Part shown: in pieces, positions 46,301-58,280 of the stretch
Numbering within the stretch: the stretch's first letter is position 1
Layout: each line of letters opens with the position of its first letter
Assembly (NCBI GenBank): GCA_016081115.2
Contig: CM071924.1
Location: 89,790,616-89,854,615 of the forward strand
DNA length: 64,000 bases
Source of the DNA: Rehmannia glutinosa
Taxonomy: Eukaryota; Streptophyta; Magnoliopsida; Lamiales; Orobanchaceae
Reading direction: 5' to 3'
The notes under the pieces: generated by a model
Seen by the model: the letters and a program-made list of their open reading frames with translations, nothing else
Databases searched by the model: none
Told to the model about the DNA's origin: nothing
Position numbers and translations under genes: made by a program

Positions 46301-47960
46301 AACGTGCAAAATGCAAACGTAAACCTCATTCAATATGCATTATGCCTAACCGAGCTCGTATAGATGCAAAAGTCTCAGAAGATAGCGGTTTTGTAAAAAT
46401 ATCCACTAATTGATCTTGAGATGGTACGAAAGATATCTCAATTTTTTGTTTAGAAACACAATCCCTTAGAAAATGATATCGAATCTCAATATGTTTAGTA
46501 CGGTTATGATGAACCGGGTTTTGAGCAATATTTATAGTAGATATGTTATCACAAAAGATAGAACATTTTCAAAAGAACATTTGTAATCCACTAAGGTTTG
46601 TTTCATCCAAAGAAGTTGAGTACAACAAAATATCATGGAAATATATTCGAAGCCGCCATTGAAAGTGAAACACAATTTTGTTTCTTTGAAAACCAAGATA
46701 CTAGGCAATCGCCTAAGAATTAACATGACCCGGAAGTACTTTTCCGATCATCAATATTTCCCGCATAATCAATCACTATAGCCTTTAAGAGAAAAAATTT
46801 CATTCTTTGGATAAAATAAACCATATTGAATAGTGCCTTTCAAATATCGAAAAATCCTTTTAACGGCATTCATATGAGATTCTTTGGGATTGCTTTGAAA
46901 ACGAGCACATAGGCATACGTCACGAAGAATGCCCGGTCTACTTGCGGTTAAATAAAGTAAACTACCAATCATACCTCAATACTTTGATTCATCCACGGAC
47001 TTGCCTTTCTCATCTTTGTCAATTTTGACATTTGTTGCCATAGGGGAGACGGTTCTTCCTTCTTCAATGTCAAACTTTTTCAAAAGTTCTTTTGTATATT
47101 TTGATTGTGAAATATAAATACCTTCTTGGCATTGCTTGATTTGAAGTCCAAGAAAGAAGTTAAGCTCCCCCATCATGCTCATTTCAAATTCATCTTGCAT
47201 CAACTTAGAAAATTTCTTGCACAAGGATTCATTAGTAGCACCAAAGATAATATCATCAACATAAATTTGTACAAGCAAACAATCTTGCCCTTTTTCAAAA
47301 CCAAAGAGAGTGGTATCGACTTTACCTCTTGTAAAACCATTTTGCAAAAGAAAAGAACTAAGTCTATCATACTATGCATGGGGTGCTTGTTTTAAACCAT
47401 ATAAAGCCTTTTTAAGTTTATAAACATCATTAGGCCTAGAAAAATTTTCAAACCCCGGAGGTTGTTTTACATAGACTTCTTCTTGAATAAAACCATTTAG
47501 AAAAGCGGATTTAACATCCATTTGGTAAAGCTTGAAATTTTTAAAACAAGAATAGGCAAGTAAAATACGAATAGCTTCTAAATGTGCTACGGGTGCAAAC
47601 GTTTCATCATAATCAATACCTTCTTCGACAATACCTCGAGCTACTACCCTTGCCTTATTTCGAACAATGTTGCCTTGATCATCAAGTTTGTTCCGGAATA
47701 CCCATTTAGTACCAATAATAGTTTGAGATAGAGGACAAGGTACCAATTCCCATACATCATTTCTTTCAAATTGATTCAAATCCTCTTGCATTTCCAAAAA
47801 CCAATCCTCATCCTCAATAGTCTCCTTAGCATTTTTAGGCTCTTTTTGAGATATAAGAGCTTTCTCGGCAAATCTTCTTCGGGTCATCACTTTATCAAGA
47901 GGATCGCCAATAATAAGATCTTTTGGGTGATCTCCCTTAAATTTTAAGGCTACGGGAAGA
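46300..47960 (-). pseudogene. SIRE-type reverse transcriptase and RNase H
   Basis: From about 47760 the minus strand reads NDVWELVPCP, GTKWVFRNKLDDQGN, YDETFAPVAHLEAIR, MDVKSAFLNGFIQEEVYVK and LYGLKQAPHA, then a stop (TAG in place of the family tryptophan) at about 47369. The frame 47347-46976 carries IYVDDIIFGATNESLC, the intact catalytic block, and ends in TGA in place of an arginine codon. 46972-46769 reads MIGSLLYLTASRPGI and NAVKRIFRYLKGTIQYGL. RNase H after 46769 (AGNIDDRK..) is heavily frameshifted. Confidence 0.88.
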
Positions 47961-48850
47961 TCCAAAGTGTCACATCTATCTTCTTGAGGAACATTTGAAG
48001 TGGATGGTTGATCATTTGATGTAGAAGGTTGATCATTTTGAGCATCATTTTGAACAATGGGTTCAATAATATCCTCTTCATCACTTTCATCATTGAGTAT
48101 CCTTTCAACACCCGAAGCTTCATTGAATTTGACATGGATGGATTCTTCAACAACCCCACTAGTCTTATTGTAAACCTGATATGCTTTGATTTTTGTAGAA
48201 TACCCCATAAATATTCCTTCATCGGCCTTAGGATCAAGTTTGTCCAATTGATCCTTAGTATTCAAAATAAAACACTTACATCCAAATATTTTGAAGTAAC
48301 TAATATTTGGAGTTCTTCCTTTCTAAAGCTCATATGGAGTTTTATTTATTTTAGGACGAATATAAACTCGATTTATGACATAGCAAGCGGTACTTACGGC
48401 TTCGGCCCAAAAATATTTTGGAAGAGAAAATTCATTGAGCATGGACCGACTCATCTCTTGTAGTGTCCGATTTTTCCTTTCGGCTACTCCATTTTGTTGA
48501 GGTGTCCTTGGAGCCGAAAAATTATGTGTATATCCCTTGGTTTCACAAAAGACTCTAAATTCACCATCAAATTCTCCACCTCGATCACTTCGAATAGACT
48601 CAATAGTATCTTCCTTTTCATTTTCAATAAGTCTACACAACTTAACAAACTCATTAACGACATCGCTTTTATTGGTAAGAAAAAGAGCCCAAGTATATCT
48701 AGAAAAGTCATCAACTATAACAAAAGTGTAATGTTTTCCACTTAGACTTGTCGTACCAATATCCCCATACAAATCTAAATGAAGAAGTTGTAGAGGCTTG
48801 GTTGTGGAAATTTCACTTTTGGGCTTAAAACTACTTTTAACTAATTTGTT
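47960..48850 (-). pseudogene. SIRE-type integrase
   Basis: Frame 48772-48323 reads HYTFVIVDDFSRYTWALFL, SIRSDRGGEFDGEF and FSAPRTPQQNGVAERKNRT, giving the D, D and E catalytic set, then YFWAEAVSTACYVINRV. A TAG replaces a tryptophan codon at about 48322, after which 48265 onward gives DEGIFMGYSTKIKAYQVYN, the C-terminal region. Two defects only, so this is one of the best preserved domains in the window. Confidence 0.88.
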
Positions 48851-49371
48851 CTTTTGACAAGTGTCACATAAGCCAAGATTTCAAAATTCAATTTGGGTAC
48901 TTTTACATTTACATGTTGGTTTTTGTAAATATTTTTCAAATTCTTGTATCCAACATGTCCAAGTCGCCTATGCCATAAACTCGTTAAATCATTATTGGCG
49001 ACAAGACAAGAAACATTTTCACTAACCAAATCACTTGTACAAATTTTGTAAAGATTGCCTTTTCTATTTGCTTCACAAATAATTTCATCATTTTTAAGAA
49101 TAAAGCATTTTTCTTTATTAAAAACAACATTATAATTTGAATCACAAAGTTGGCTAACACTTATCAAATTAAACTTAAGCCCTTCTACCAAAAGAACATT
49201 ACTAAGAGAGAAAGAAGAGTTACCAATGTCTCCATTGCCAATGATTTTTCCTTTGCCATTGCCGAACATGACCATACCCTCTTCTTGGAGCTTGATGTTG
49301 GTAAAAAGTTCTCTCTTTCCGGTCATATGGCGTGAACACCCGCTGTCCACGAGCCATTTTGAATCCTCCAT
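48841..49371 (-). pseudogene. SIRE-type protease and pre-integrase domain
   Basis: 176-codon minus frame: KWLVDSGCSRHMTGKRELF with the catalytic D-S-G, GLKFNLISVSQLCDSNYNV, and LWHRRLGHVGYKNLKN, the zinc-binding pre-integrase motif. It overlaps the gag frame in another phase; in related elements these are continuous, so a one-base frameshift near 49375 separates them. A further shift near 48880 breaks the link to integrase. Confidence 0.88.
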
Positions 49372-51003
49372 GGTTGTTATAGCCCCTATGACCTATAAAA
49401 GAATTATTTTTAGGTACCCTATAGTTTTGGGGTCCGTAGGGGTTAGTCTTGAGACTTTTGGGTCTCCAAACATAGCCAAAATTGTTATTCAATTTACAAT
49501 GGCTAACATAGTGACCAACTTTACCACAATAAAAACAAATAATATCATGGGCACTATTAGCACGTACGAAGGTCGGACCTTGGTCATTTTTCTTTGAAAG
49601 AGGTTGAAAACGTTTATAGCTAAGTCCTAATTTGGAATGCTCACCTCTTTGTGCATCTAAAATTTTTGTAACTTTGTCCGTGCTTATGTTAAAACGATGC
49701 ACATCCTTTTTTAAACATTCAAGATTTTTGGTGAGCGATTCTTTTTCGGTTTCAAGAGTATGAACTCTAGTAAGAGTAATAACATGAGCTTTATCAAGAG
49801 ATTCATAAGAAGTAAATAATTTTTCATTTTCAATTTTAAGCTCTTTATGCTCTTTTTTCAAAGTCTTGTATTTAACAATCAAATTTTGAAACTCAATTTG
49901 CAATTCATCAAAATCACATTGCAATTCATCAACTGAGGAGGAGGTAGAAGAGTTAGAGCGTACCTCATTATTTTCATCATCTATGGCCATAAGACCGTGT
50001 TCGGTTTCTCCTTCCTCGGTTGTTTTCAAGTAGTTCATCCCAAGTTTTGACCTCCGCATTTAGTGCCTTCTTTTTCGACAAAGGCTTCTTTTTTTTGTTC
50101 CTCCTCATCGAGTTTTGGGCAATCGACAATAAAGTGCCCAGGTTTTCCGCATTTAAAGCAATCATTATCTCTCGTTTTCTTGCCTTATTTTTATTCACAA
50201 ATTTTGCAAATTTTCGAACAAGTGCGGCCGTCTCCTCATCATCATCATCATCATTATCATAGTATGCATTATTAGAAGAAGAAGCAAGACCTTTAGGAAT
50301 ATTTTGCATACTCGATTGATTGATGGTTGGTTTGGAATTTTTCCTCTTCTTGAGATAGATTTCATAGATGAGGAGGTTCCCGATGAGCTCGTCAAACTTG
50401 AGTGTCTCAAGATTTTGTGCCTCCGTGATTGCCGTTGCCTTTTCGGACCATGAGCCGGGAAGAGCATTCAATACCTTAGTCACCTTGTCTTCTTCGGAGA
50501 TGACTTTACCGAGGGCCACAAGAGGATTGACAATGTTGTCAAGCCTTTCCACCATCTTAGAGATGCTTTCACCATCATGCATGTTAAAGTTTTCAAAGTC
50601 TTTAACAAACATGGTCTTTCTTGCTTGCTTGACCTTCTTCTTTGTCCCTTCATATATAGTCTCCAATTTTTCCCAAACCTCATGTGCCGACCTTATGCCT
50701 CTTATGCGATTGTACTCGGTGGCGGTAAGAGAACAATGCAAAATATTTAAGGCCTTACCGTTTAGAGAGAATGCCTTGTTGTCGTTTTCATCGAACTCCT
50801 TGAAAGGTTTAGGAGCCGAGGTGCTATCCTCCAATTTCTTGGTTTGTTGATCAACTCCTTCAATGACCATATTTCAAATGTCCAACCCGCACCAGAGAAA
50901 AGCACTCCATACGGTCTTTCCAAAATGCGTAGTTGTTGGCGTCGAATAGTGGTGGCTTATTGGTGGAGGCGCCGGTGGTGAGATAATCGTCATTAGTAGC
51001 CAT
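49220..51003 (-). pseudogene. SIRE-type gag
   Basis: Starts at ATG 51003 (MATNDDYLTTGAST, then FDANNYAFWKDRMECF), the UBN2-type N-terminus. The frame shifts near 50880; 50870-49977 reads HEVWEKLETIYEGTKKVKQ-like and NALPGSWSEKATAITEAQN, the gag helical domain. It shifts again near 50035 into 50059-49220: a long coiled coil (FDELQIEFQNLIVKYKTLKK..) and zinc knuckle CFYCGKVGHYVSHC. Gag forms the virus-like particle. Large coiled-coil gag is typical of SIRE. The ATG follows the truncated LTR directly, without PBS. Confidence 0.88.
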
Positions 51004-51014
51004 GGATCTTTACA

Positions 51015-51952
51015 ACAATCTTCCTTCAACACCTATGAAGAGTACCACACTCTTCAACACCTAAGATCACCCAAGTTTACTCTTACCACAATAGCAACAA
51101 CAATGATATCTTGTTTTGGATGATTGACAAAATTCAAAATTACAACTCTATAATACCAATACAAAGATTGAGTGCAAGTGTAATCAAGAATCAAAAGCCT
51201 AGACTACAAGAGTGTGCAAGTGAAAGTACATAGGCTAAAAATACAACGAGATATGAAAGTGTTTGCTTGTATGCTCTTTGCTTGTATGTTGTGTTGTTTT
51301 TTGTTGCTTGAATGAAGCCTCTATTTATAGGAGAGGTCTTGGCTTGATTTCCAGACATAGGCTCCTCCTTGGGGAGTGATTTTCTGCAAAAGAAACCATT
51401 TAAAATCAAGATTATAGCTGTTAGAAATCAATCCCACAAATTAGGGAAAAGTCATCAAAAAATGCAACGGATAGTTTGCTAATACACGGGGTGCGACGAC
51501 GGTCGCGTAGAGATAAGTTTGAAATGAGTTCTCTGCGAATTTTAAACAGGGGGACTGGTCGACGGAGGGTCCGACCGGTCGACCCCTATGTTGAACGGTC
51601 GGGCATGTCAAAGATACAAAACAGATAAGTCTGTTTCCAAAACTTCGTTCCCAGATCGGTCGCCTCTAGGGCCGACCGGTCGCCCTCCTCCTTTTCACTT
51701 CCGTCCCATTTTCTGTTTCAAAAACTCAACTCAGGTACAGGTTGCCCTATAGGGCGACCGGTCGAGCTTGAAACATAAGTGTTGTCCAATTTTTTATCGA
51801 AAATAAACTCCAAGAAATACTCCGAAAAATTGTATATAAAAATATTTTAAATAGATCGGAAGTATTTGGACAACATTTAGGGACATTGTTTTGGTATAAA
51901 AAACTCATTTGAACAAAATCATCAAAATCTTGATAAAAACATTTATCTAACA
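51015..51952 (-). repeat. 5' LTR of the SIRE-type element, lacking U5 end and PBS
   Basis: Aligns with 44172-45123 of the 3' LTR; the portion equal to 43890-44171 (about 280 bp), the primer site and leader are missing. The sequence passes from LTR (51015) to the gag ATG (51003) within 12 bases. Confidence 0.82.
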
Positions 51953-52105
51953 GGTAGAATTGCCCGAACCTGAACTTCCTTTTAGTTCCTTATGTAATCC
52001 GGATTGTATCATCACATCTTTGACTTTTACTTGCCATAAGCCAAAGTTGATTCTTCCATCAAATTTCTCCACGCCAAACTTCATTGAATTTGAAAACTTT
52101 GACAT
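51953..52105 (-). pseudogene. copia gag (gag-only element), N-terminal part
   Basis: ATG at 52105 opens MSKFSNSMKFGVEKFDGRIN, then GLWQVKVKDVMIQSGLHKEL, the classic start of copia gag. It is interrupted at 51953 by the SIRE-type LTR and continues at 43889. Confidence 0.82.
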
Positions 52106-52316
52106 ACCTGCTTATACACCCCTAATCTAATGAATAACTATCTCGAAAAATCTTTTCTCATGTGGAAGATCAGACAACGCTACAACCACATAACGCATAC
52201 TAAAAACTTTAAGAGAGACCCCAAGAATCTACCTCTCAAGAAATTTTTTCTGATGTGGACGATTAGACAAAGCTGCAACCACAAAGCATACTCAGAATTT
52301 CAAGAGACACGACCCA
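52106..52316 (-). other. leader of the gag-only element
   Basis: Between gag start and PBS. A 42-base unit is repeated: ATCTTTTCTCATGTGGAAGA-like and TTTTTTCTGATGTGGACGAT-like with AGACAA(A/C)GCT(A/G)CAACCACA. No coding. Confidence 0.5.
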
Positions 52317-52329
52317 GGCTTTGATACCA
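52317..52329 (-). promoter_or_regulatory. primer-binding site of the gag-only copia element
   Basis: TGGTATCAAAGCC on the minus strand, two bases after the LTR end (TTTTTCCCAACA). Confidence 0.85.
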
Positions 52330-52331
52330 CT

Positions 52332-53437
52332 TGTTGGGAAAAACAATCCCCATTCATTACTAGGGACAAATAAAAATAACTGAGAAATAAAATAACAAAA
52401 AAACCACAACACAATTTACATGAAAACTCCAAATTCGGAGAAAAACCACGACCCACAGGACAATTCTGCTATATGAAAAAACTTATACAATACACATAAA
52501 TTCTCTCTCCCGACTCCCGACTTTAATACACCCACACTTTTACAAATCTTTGACTAACTCACACCCTTCTATCAACTCTATAAGAGAATACAAGAAATGA
52601 ATTTAGAAGAATCAAAATGAAAAGATTATAGTGTATTTGATTGGTGCAATTGAAATCAAAATACACTTGAAATCAAAACACATGGGTTCCTTAAATAGCC
52701 TTAAGGCTCCCAGCACTTTTGTTTCCCAACCAATGTGAGACAAAAAACCCTTCATCTATTTTGACACCAAAAACTAGGGGTGTCAATGGGTTGGGTTCGT
52801 GGGTTCGCGGATACGGGTTCATGAGTTTGCGTATCAGAATAAGTCAACTCGGACCCGACCTATTTAATTATTCGTGTTAGAACCTTGAACTCGGATCCAA
52901 CCTATTTATTTCACAAATAACCCGGACCCGACCCATTTAACCCGTCTAATAAAATTAGTTTTATATACATTTAATATTTCCAATTGAATAAATAACTTTA
53001 TTAAAATAAATCATTATAACACACTATTCAATCAATAAAAAATATCACAATTCACAACATATAAAAAGAGATAATAAATAACATAACATAATAATCAGAT
53101 TTTGAGGACTACATACAAAAATACATGCAAAATAATAATAACATACATATTAAGGAGGTTTTGATATTTAAGTTTTAAGGAAATATCTTGTTTTCTTATT
53201 TCTTCTTACAATTATTTATTAATTTATTAATTTATTTTTTAAATTTACAAAAAGGTTAGACGGGTTAAATGAGTCATAGTAGGTTGATCCGGACCCGACC
53301 TATTTAATTGAAAAGTTATTCAAATTCGACCTAATTTCGACCCAAACCCATAAAATATAGACCTATATCCATTAATATCGTACTAGTTTCGTGTCGGATT
53401 TTGCGGTATGAAATTGACACCCCTACCAAAAACAACA
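52332..53437 (-). repeat. 5' LTR of the gag-only copia element, with hAT insert
   Basis: LTR parts 52332-52774 and 53434-53437. Compared with the left LTR it is interrupted within CCAAAAAC by a 651-bp element. Differences to the left copy are numerous, so this element is old. Confidence 0.75.
52775..53425. mobile_element. hAT-like non-autonomous element
   Basis: Ends TAGGGGTGTCAAT and ATTGACACCCCTA are inverted repeats. Flanks CCAAAAAC at 52767-52774 and 53426-53433 are identical, an 8-bp duplication typical of hAT elements. The interior holds subterminal repeats of ACCCGACC / GGGTTCG type at both ends and an AT-rich core; no transposase. The uninterrupted homologous site is in the left LTR at about 42831-42846. 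Confidence 0.85.
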
Positions 53438-54021
53438 CTTTCCCCCATCCTCACCATCCTCACCATCCTCAATTCTCTTTGAGAAAGTTGGCCAGTTGGG
53501 GTCTATTGGCATAGTTTCAGTCCATAGGCTGACTTTACAAGTATTTTCCCTTGTTTATCCATGGCACGAACGTACCCAAATTACTACCTCTCTCTTTCCC
53601 GCAAAAAACGCACTCACAGACACACATGTCCAAAGAAGGATTCAACGACTCCGATAACGTAGGATTCTCAGAAGAATGTCGCTCTCCTCCACAAACATTT
53701 TCCCATTCCTCGCATCCAACGTCGAACCCCAATCCAACGGTCACTTTTCTCACCACTGCAACACACCCTCTTTCAAGAATCAAAACCCGATTCTTACAGT
53801 TAATCTGTCCTCGCATGTTCATCGTATTCCGTCTATTTCAAGATTCCGGCGAGACCCATTTCGAGTTTTGGGCCCTTTACAGTCTTGGTTCTTTTTTTGG
53901 TGTGATTGATGGAAATTGCATTCAAGATTGGGACCAGGATTTGGGTTCTTGAATACAAATAAGAGGGTTTTGATCAGAACTCGATCTTGTCCAGGAGTTT
54001 TTTTTTGTTTCTTGAATTAAG
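53438..54021 (+). promoter_or_regulatory. myosin upstream region (promoter and 5' UTR)
   Basis: Only about 580 bp separate the copia LTR from the start codon, so the promoter is either compact or extends into the LTR and hAT element. The stretch 53545-53990 is CT-rich and non-repetitive, as expected of a transcribed leader. No convincing TATA box was found. A 133-codon frame (53551-53952) lies in this leader and has no known domain; it may be an upstream ORF or chance. Confidence 0.5.
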
Positions 54022-57000
54022 ATGGTATGTGTATGCGAACTGCATTGCATGCCTTTGATTTGATTGTGTTTCTTCGTAGTTCTTTGATATTGTTAGAGAT
54101 TATACAATGTCTGGATTGATTCCTTTGTGTTAAGAGGAATGAGTTTTAGTGTATGTCAGATTCTGGTTCATGAAAGATTATTGAGGCTAGCATGTTCATT
54201 GGAGTGTTTGATGTATTGGAATAAAATAAGGAGACTTAAAAAAGAGGATTATTTTTGTCCAGAATTATTAAATAGTGACACCAATAAAGTTTTAGTCTAT
54301 TAAGTGTAGAGGTGATTGCATGAGAAAAAATAAATTTGTAATGCTTTCTAACTGTTTGCTTAAATTACACTTAGTGATGAATTATCACTCTGGGTTACTA
54401 CTTGTCTGACCTTTGGCTATCAATGTCCAATGAAGTTTCTTGATGTTGAGCTTCTGTATTCTTATGCATCTATAGTAGAATTTCGTTTCCTATTGGCCAT
54501 ATATGAAACAGAAGAGCTGTAATAGATATAATTTTTCCACCAAGGCAGAGGTACAACATTGTTTAAAAATCTCGTCGATCTGATATGCAGGGGACCCCAG
54601 TCAATATCATTGTAGGTTCTCATGTTTGGGTCGAAGATCCAGACGTTGCTTGGGTTGATGGGGAAGTGACAAAGATAAATGGAAAGGAAGTTGAGGTGCA
54701 AGCATCTAATGGGAAGAAGGTAAATTCAGCACCAACATCTTGCTAACATAAATAAACTCATCTTTGCTTTCCTGTATCAACTGAGTTACTATGCTTATAT
54801 GTTAAAACCTGGTCATTTTCATTTTTGAAAGGCTCATTATTTCTCCAGTGAATCTATAGTAATGTGAAGGGTTTTCTCTTTTCGTTCTTCTTGACAGTTT
54901 TCTGGTGGTAATGTGAATGTATGCATGTGGTCTGAACAATGGCATTGGGATGCATTGCTTTCTTTGTCTTCGTCTTCCCTTTTCAGATTCAGTTCTTTCA
55001 TTTCCCTGCTAAAGTATATTCTTGGGTTAAGCATTTATTCTTTTGCTTGTTTTTATGTTTGACAATATTTTGGACTACCGACATGGTAGACATACTGCTG
55101 ACTTGCAAACCACTCACATTTGAAACTAGGTTCAGACTTTTTTGTTGCTTCCATAAGTTTGTTGTATTCTAAATCTAAAAGAGAACATTGTAGTTAATTA
55201 TCTGTCTGTTGTATTTCTCACTATTAAGCGAAACATGTCCTTCTCTTCTTATATATAGTCCTTTCTAGTAATGTAACCTATCAATGTAAATCCAAATGTA
55301 TCTAGCATGGTATAAGTGTTCCTGTTTTGAGCAGGTTTGTGCAAGTGATCACTATTCACTTAGAACTTTATTTTTTCTTTCAATTTATCAGATTGTTGCT
55401 AAATTATCAAATATATACCCCAAAGATGAGGATGCACCTCCTGGTGGAGTGGATGACATGACAAAGCTATCTTATTTGCATGAGCCTGGAGTCTTGCAGA
55501 ACTTGGCAGCAAGATACCAGCTGAATGAAATATATGTAAGATAATTATAAGGGATAATTACAAAAAGCCCCCTAATTTTTGGGCTTATTACAAAACAAAA
55601 AAAAACCAAGAGGTTTTTGAAAATTACAAAGAACCCCTTGAGGTTTGATGGTCTTAAATTTAAGGGGGTAACTGTGATATTTTGATCAACGTAAGGGGAG
55701 CTTTTGAAATGTTTTTTGCCTATGAAGGGGGAAAATGTAAGACGGATCAAACCTAAAGGTTCTTCTTTTTGAATTTCCAAAAATCTCTTGAGTTTTTTTT
55801 TTTTAATTAGCCTGAACCTCAGAATTTTTTTCTTTAATTATCCCTAATTATAATTCCGTTTAAATCCATGTTTTATCTATATCCGGGCAAGAGTGCGATC
55901 AATTTCTTTGGCTATGTGCGGGTCTGTGACAATATTATATCCTACTCTGACATTATGGCAGACTTATACTGGAGGCATTCTTATTGCCATAAATCCATTT
56001 CAAAGGCTTCCTCACTTGTATGATGGCCACATGATGGAGCAATACAAGGGAGCCCCATTTGGAGAACTTAGTCCTCATGTATTTGCTATTGCAGATATGG
56101 CTTTCAGGTGATAGACTGTACAATTTTACCGAATGACTTTTTCATAAAAGATAATTCAAATCATGTCGAGTCTTTTGTGTTGAATAAAGGGCTATGATAA
56201 ATGAGGGAAAAAGTAACTCAATACTGGTTAGTGGAGAAAGTGGTGCTGGTAAGACAGAAACTACTAAGATGCTTATGCGATACCTTGCATATCTCGGTGG
56301 CCGTAAAGGAACTGAAGGACGGACGGTAGAACAACAAGTTCTTGAGGTAAAAAATGTGTCTTTTGGTTTTACAGTTTCATGGTTGAATTTTCTGTTGTTA
56401 TTTTTAGTTACCCGAGTGTTTGGAGCTTATCTAGTTTATTACTCGTACTATTGAGTAGATATGGCTTCAAGCAAACAGTACATAAAAAAGTACTTGACAG
56501 CCACTCTAGGCTAATGTCACTATGTAAACTATATTTTTGTGTGTGTGTGTGTGTCAAGTTGTTGGAGGTGCAATACCAAGTTAGCTTCCTGATATAAGAT
56601 TCCATTTTCGGGACACTGCATCAAATAGTAATTTCCTTTTTTGGTGAAAATATTTTTAATATTTGCTAATATACAAAACAAGTTCAATAAGGTATAATAT
56701 GTAGAATCTACTCCTGAAGATAAATAAATTTATACATCACATGGCGCAGTAGCCTTCCTTAAGGTCTATTACATGTGAAATTAAAAATCTTGGGGGTTTA
56801 AGTTGAGTGCTTCAGCCCTAAACCTCCCTTCATAACTTCATTACAGTTGTTTCAATCAAAATCAAGTTTATTGCACTGATGTGGTTTTCATGAATGGTTA
56901 ACTTTATCTCTGATGCTTTCTGAGTGGTTCATTGCAGTCAAATCCAGTACTTGAAGCATTCGGAAATGCAAAAACTGTCCGAAATAACAATTCAAGGTGA

Positions 57001-58246
57001 GACATTGGAGTTCTAAAGTAGTTTTAATGCAGCTGATTTTGAAAAACTTCTAAATAGCAATCTGGACTCTGAAATTGCTAATTAATTTATGGTGGTGCAG
57101 TCGCTTTGGTAAATTTGTTGAAATTCAATTTGATAAGCACGGAAGAATTTCAGGAGCAGCCATTAGAACCTATCTTCTTGAGAGATCTCGTGTCTGCCAA
57201 ATTTCAGATCCCGAACGCAATTATCACTGTTTCTACCTCCTTTGTGCAGCACCACAGGAGGTAAATTTAACATTATAATTGCATTAAATGTCTACCTATT
57301 TTTCAGTTCAATATTTAGAAAATTTATATTCATCAAGCTCTTCTGAGTGGTTTTTACATCTTATCAGGAACTTGATAAGTATAAGCTCGGACATCCAAAA
57401 ACATTTCACTATCTTAATCAATCTAATTGTTATGAACTCGTTGGTATAAGTGATGCTCATGATTATTTGGCTACAAGGAGGGCCATGGATATCGTCGGGA
57501 TAAGTCAAAAAGAGCAGGTACAACCTTAACACTTGTAACTTTTTTGTGGTGCCTTAGGCACTATTTCCAGGTGCTTAAAATTTCCCTCACTCTTCAGGAT
57601 GCAATTTTCAGAGTAGTGGCATCTATTCTCCATCTCGGTAACGTTGAATTCGCTAAGGGGAAGGAAATCGATTCATCAGTTCTAAAGAATGACAAGTCGA
57701 AATTCCATCTTCAGACTGCAGCAGAGCTTCTCATGTATTATTGAAGTCCTAATTTCAAATAGTAGTATTCCTTAGCAGCAAATTAGTTTCTAATTTTGAA
57801 ATTTTCTTTTCATTATTAGGTGCGATATGACTGCATTGGAAGACGCATTACTGAAGCGTGTGATGGTCACTCCAGAAGAAGTTATTAAGAGAAGTCTTGA
57901 TCCTGATGGCGCTAGTTAGTAGGGATGGGTTGGCCAAGACATTATATTCTCGCTTGTTTGACTGGTATGATGCTGGCGTCTGGTGGTAGCTTTGATTTTT
58001 CTGTATAGGGATAATTAAAAAAAAAAAAAAAAAAGAGGTTCGGGCTAATTACAAAAAAAAAAAAAAAAAAGCAGAGACTTTTGAAAATGGCAAAACCCCA
58101 CTTGAGGTTTGATTTCATCTTACGTTTTCCTCGTTATAAGCAAAAAATATTTCTAAAATTCCCTTGACATTAATAAAAATACTACAGCTACCCCTTAAAT
58201 CTAGGATAGAATCAAACCTGAGGTAGTTTTTGTAAATTTGAAACAT

Positions 58247-58280
<34 letters not shown>

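Larger units (their letters stand above)
43890..51952 (-). mobile_element. SIRE-type Ty1/copia element
   Basis: Minus-strand element inside the copia gag. Order: truncated 5' LTR (51015-51952), gag (51003-49375), protease, integrase, RT, RNase H (to about 46300), 3' non-coding (46300-45124), polypurine tract, 3' LTR (43890-45123). On the minus strand LTRs start TGTTAGATAAAT. Large coiled-coil gag with CFYCGKVGHYVSHC knuckle and 1.2-kb LTRs fit the SIRE/Maximus lineage. Stops are of C-to-T / G-to-A type plus a few frameshifts, so it is younger than the Ty3 elements of this window but inactive. The right flank of the insertion is GGTAG; no matching left duplication was seen. Confidence 0.85.
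42435..53437 (-). mobile_element. gag-only (TR-GAG-like) Ty1/copia element, split
   Basis: LTRs of about 410-455 bp at 42435-42846 and 52332-53437 (the latter carrying a hAT insert). Minus-strand PBS TGGTATCAAAGCC at 52329-52317. Flanks CTTTT (42430-42434) and CTTTC (53438-53442) match at 4 of 5. The gag starts at 52105, is split by the SIRE-type element (43890-51952) and resumes at 43889. After gag the sequence runs to a polypurine tract and LTR with no protease, integrase or RT. Without inserts the element is about 2.3 kb, as in the terminal-repeat GAG elements described from plants. Confidence 0.75.

Noticed and set aside
50020..50850. Plus-strand frames of up to 160 codons
   Set aside because: Antisense shadows of the SIRE-type gag.
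53551..53952. 133-codon frame upstream of the myosin ATG
   Set aside because: Lies in the probable 5' UTR, no domain and unusual composition; mentioned only as a possible upstream ORF.
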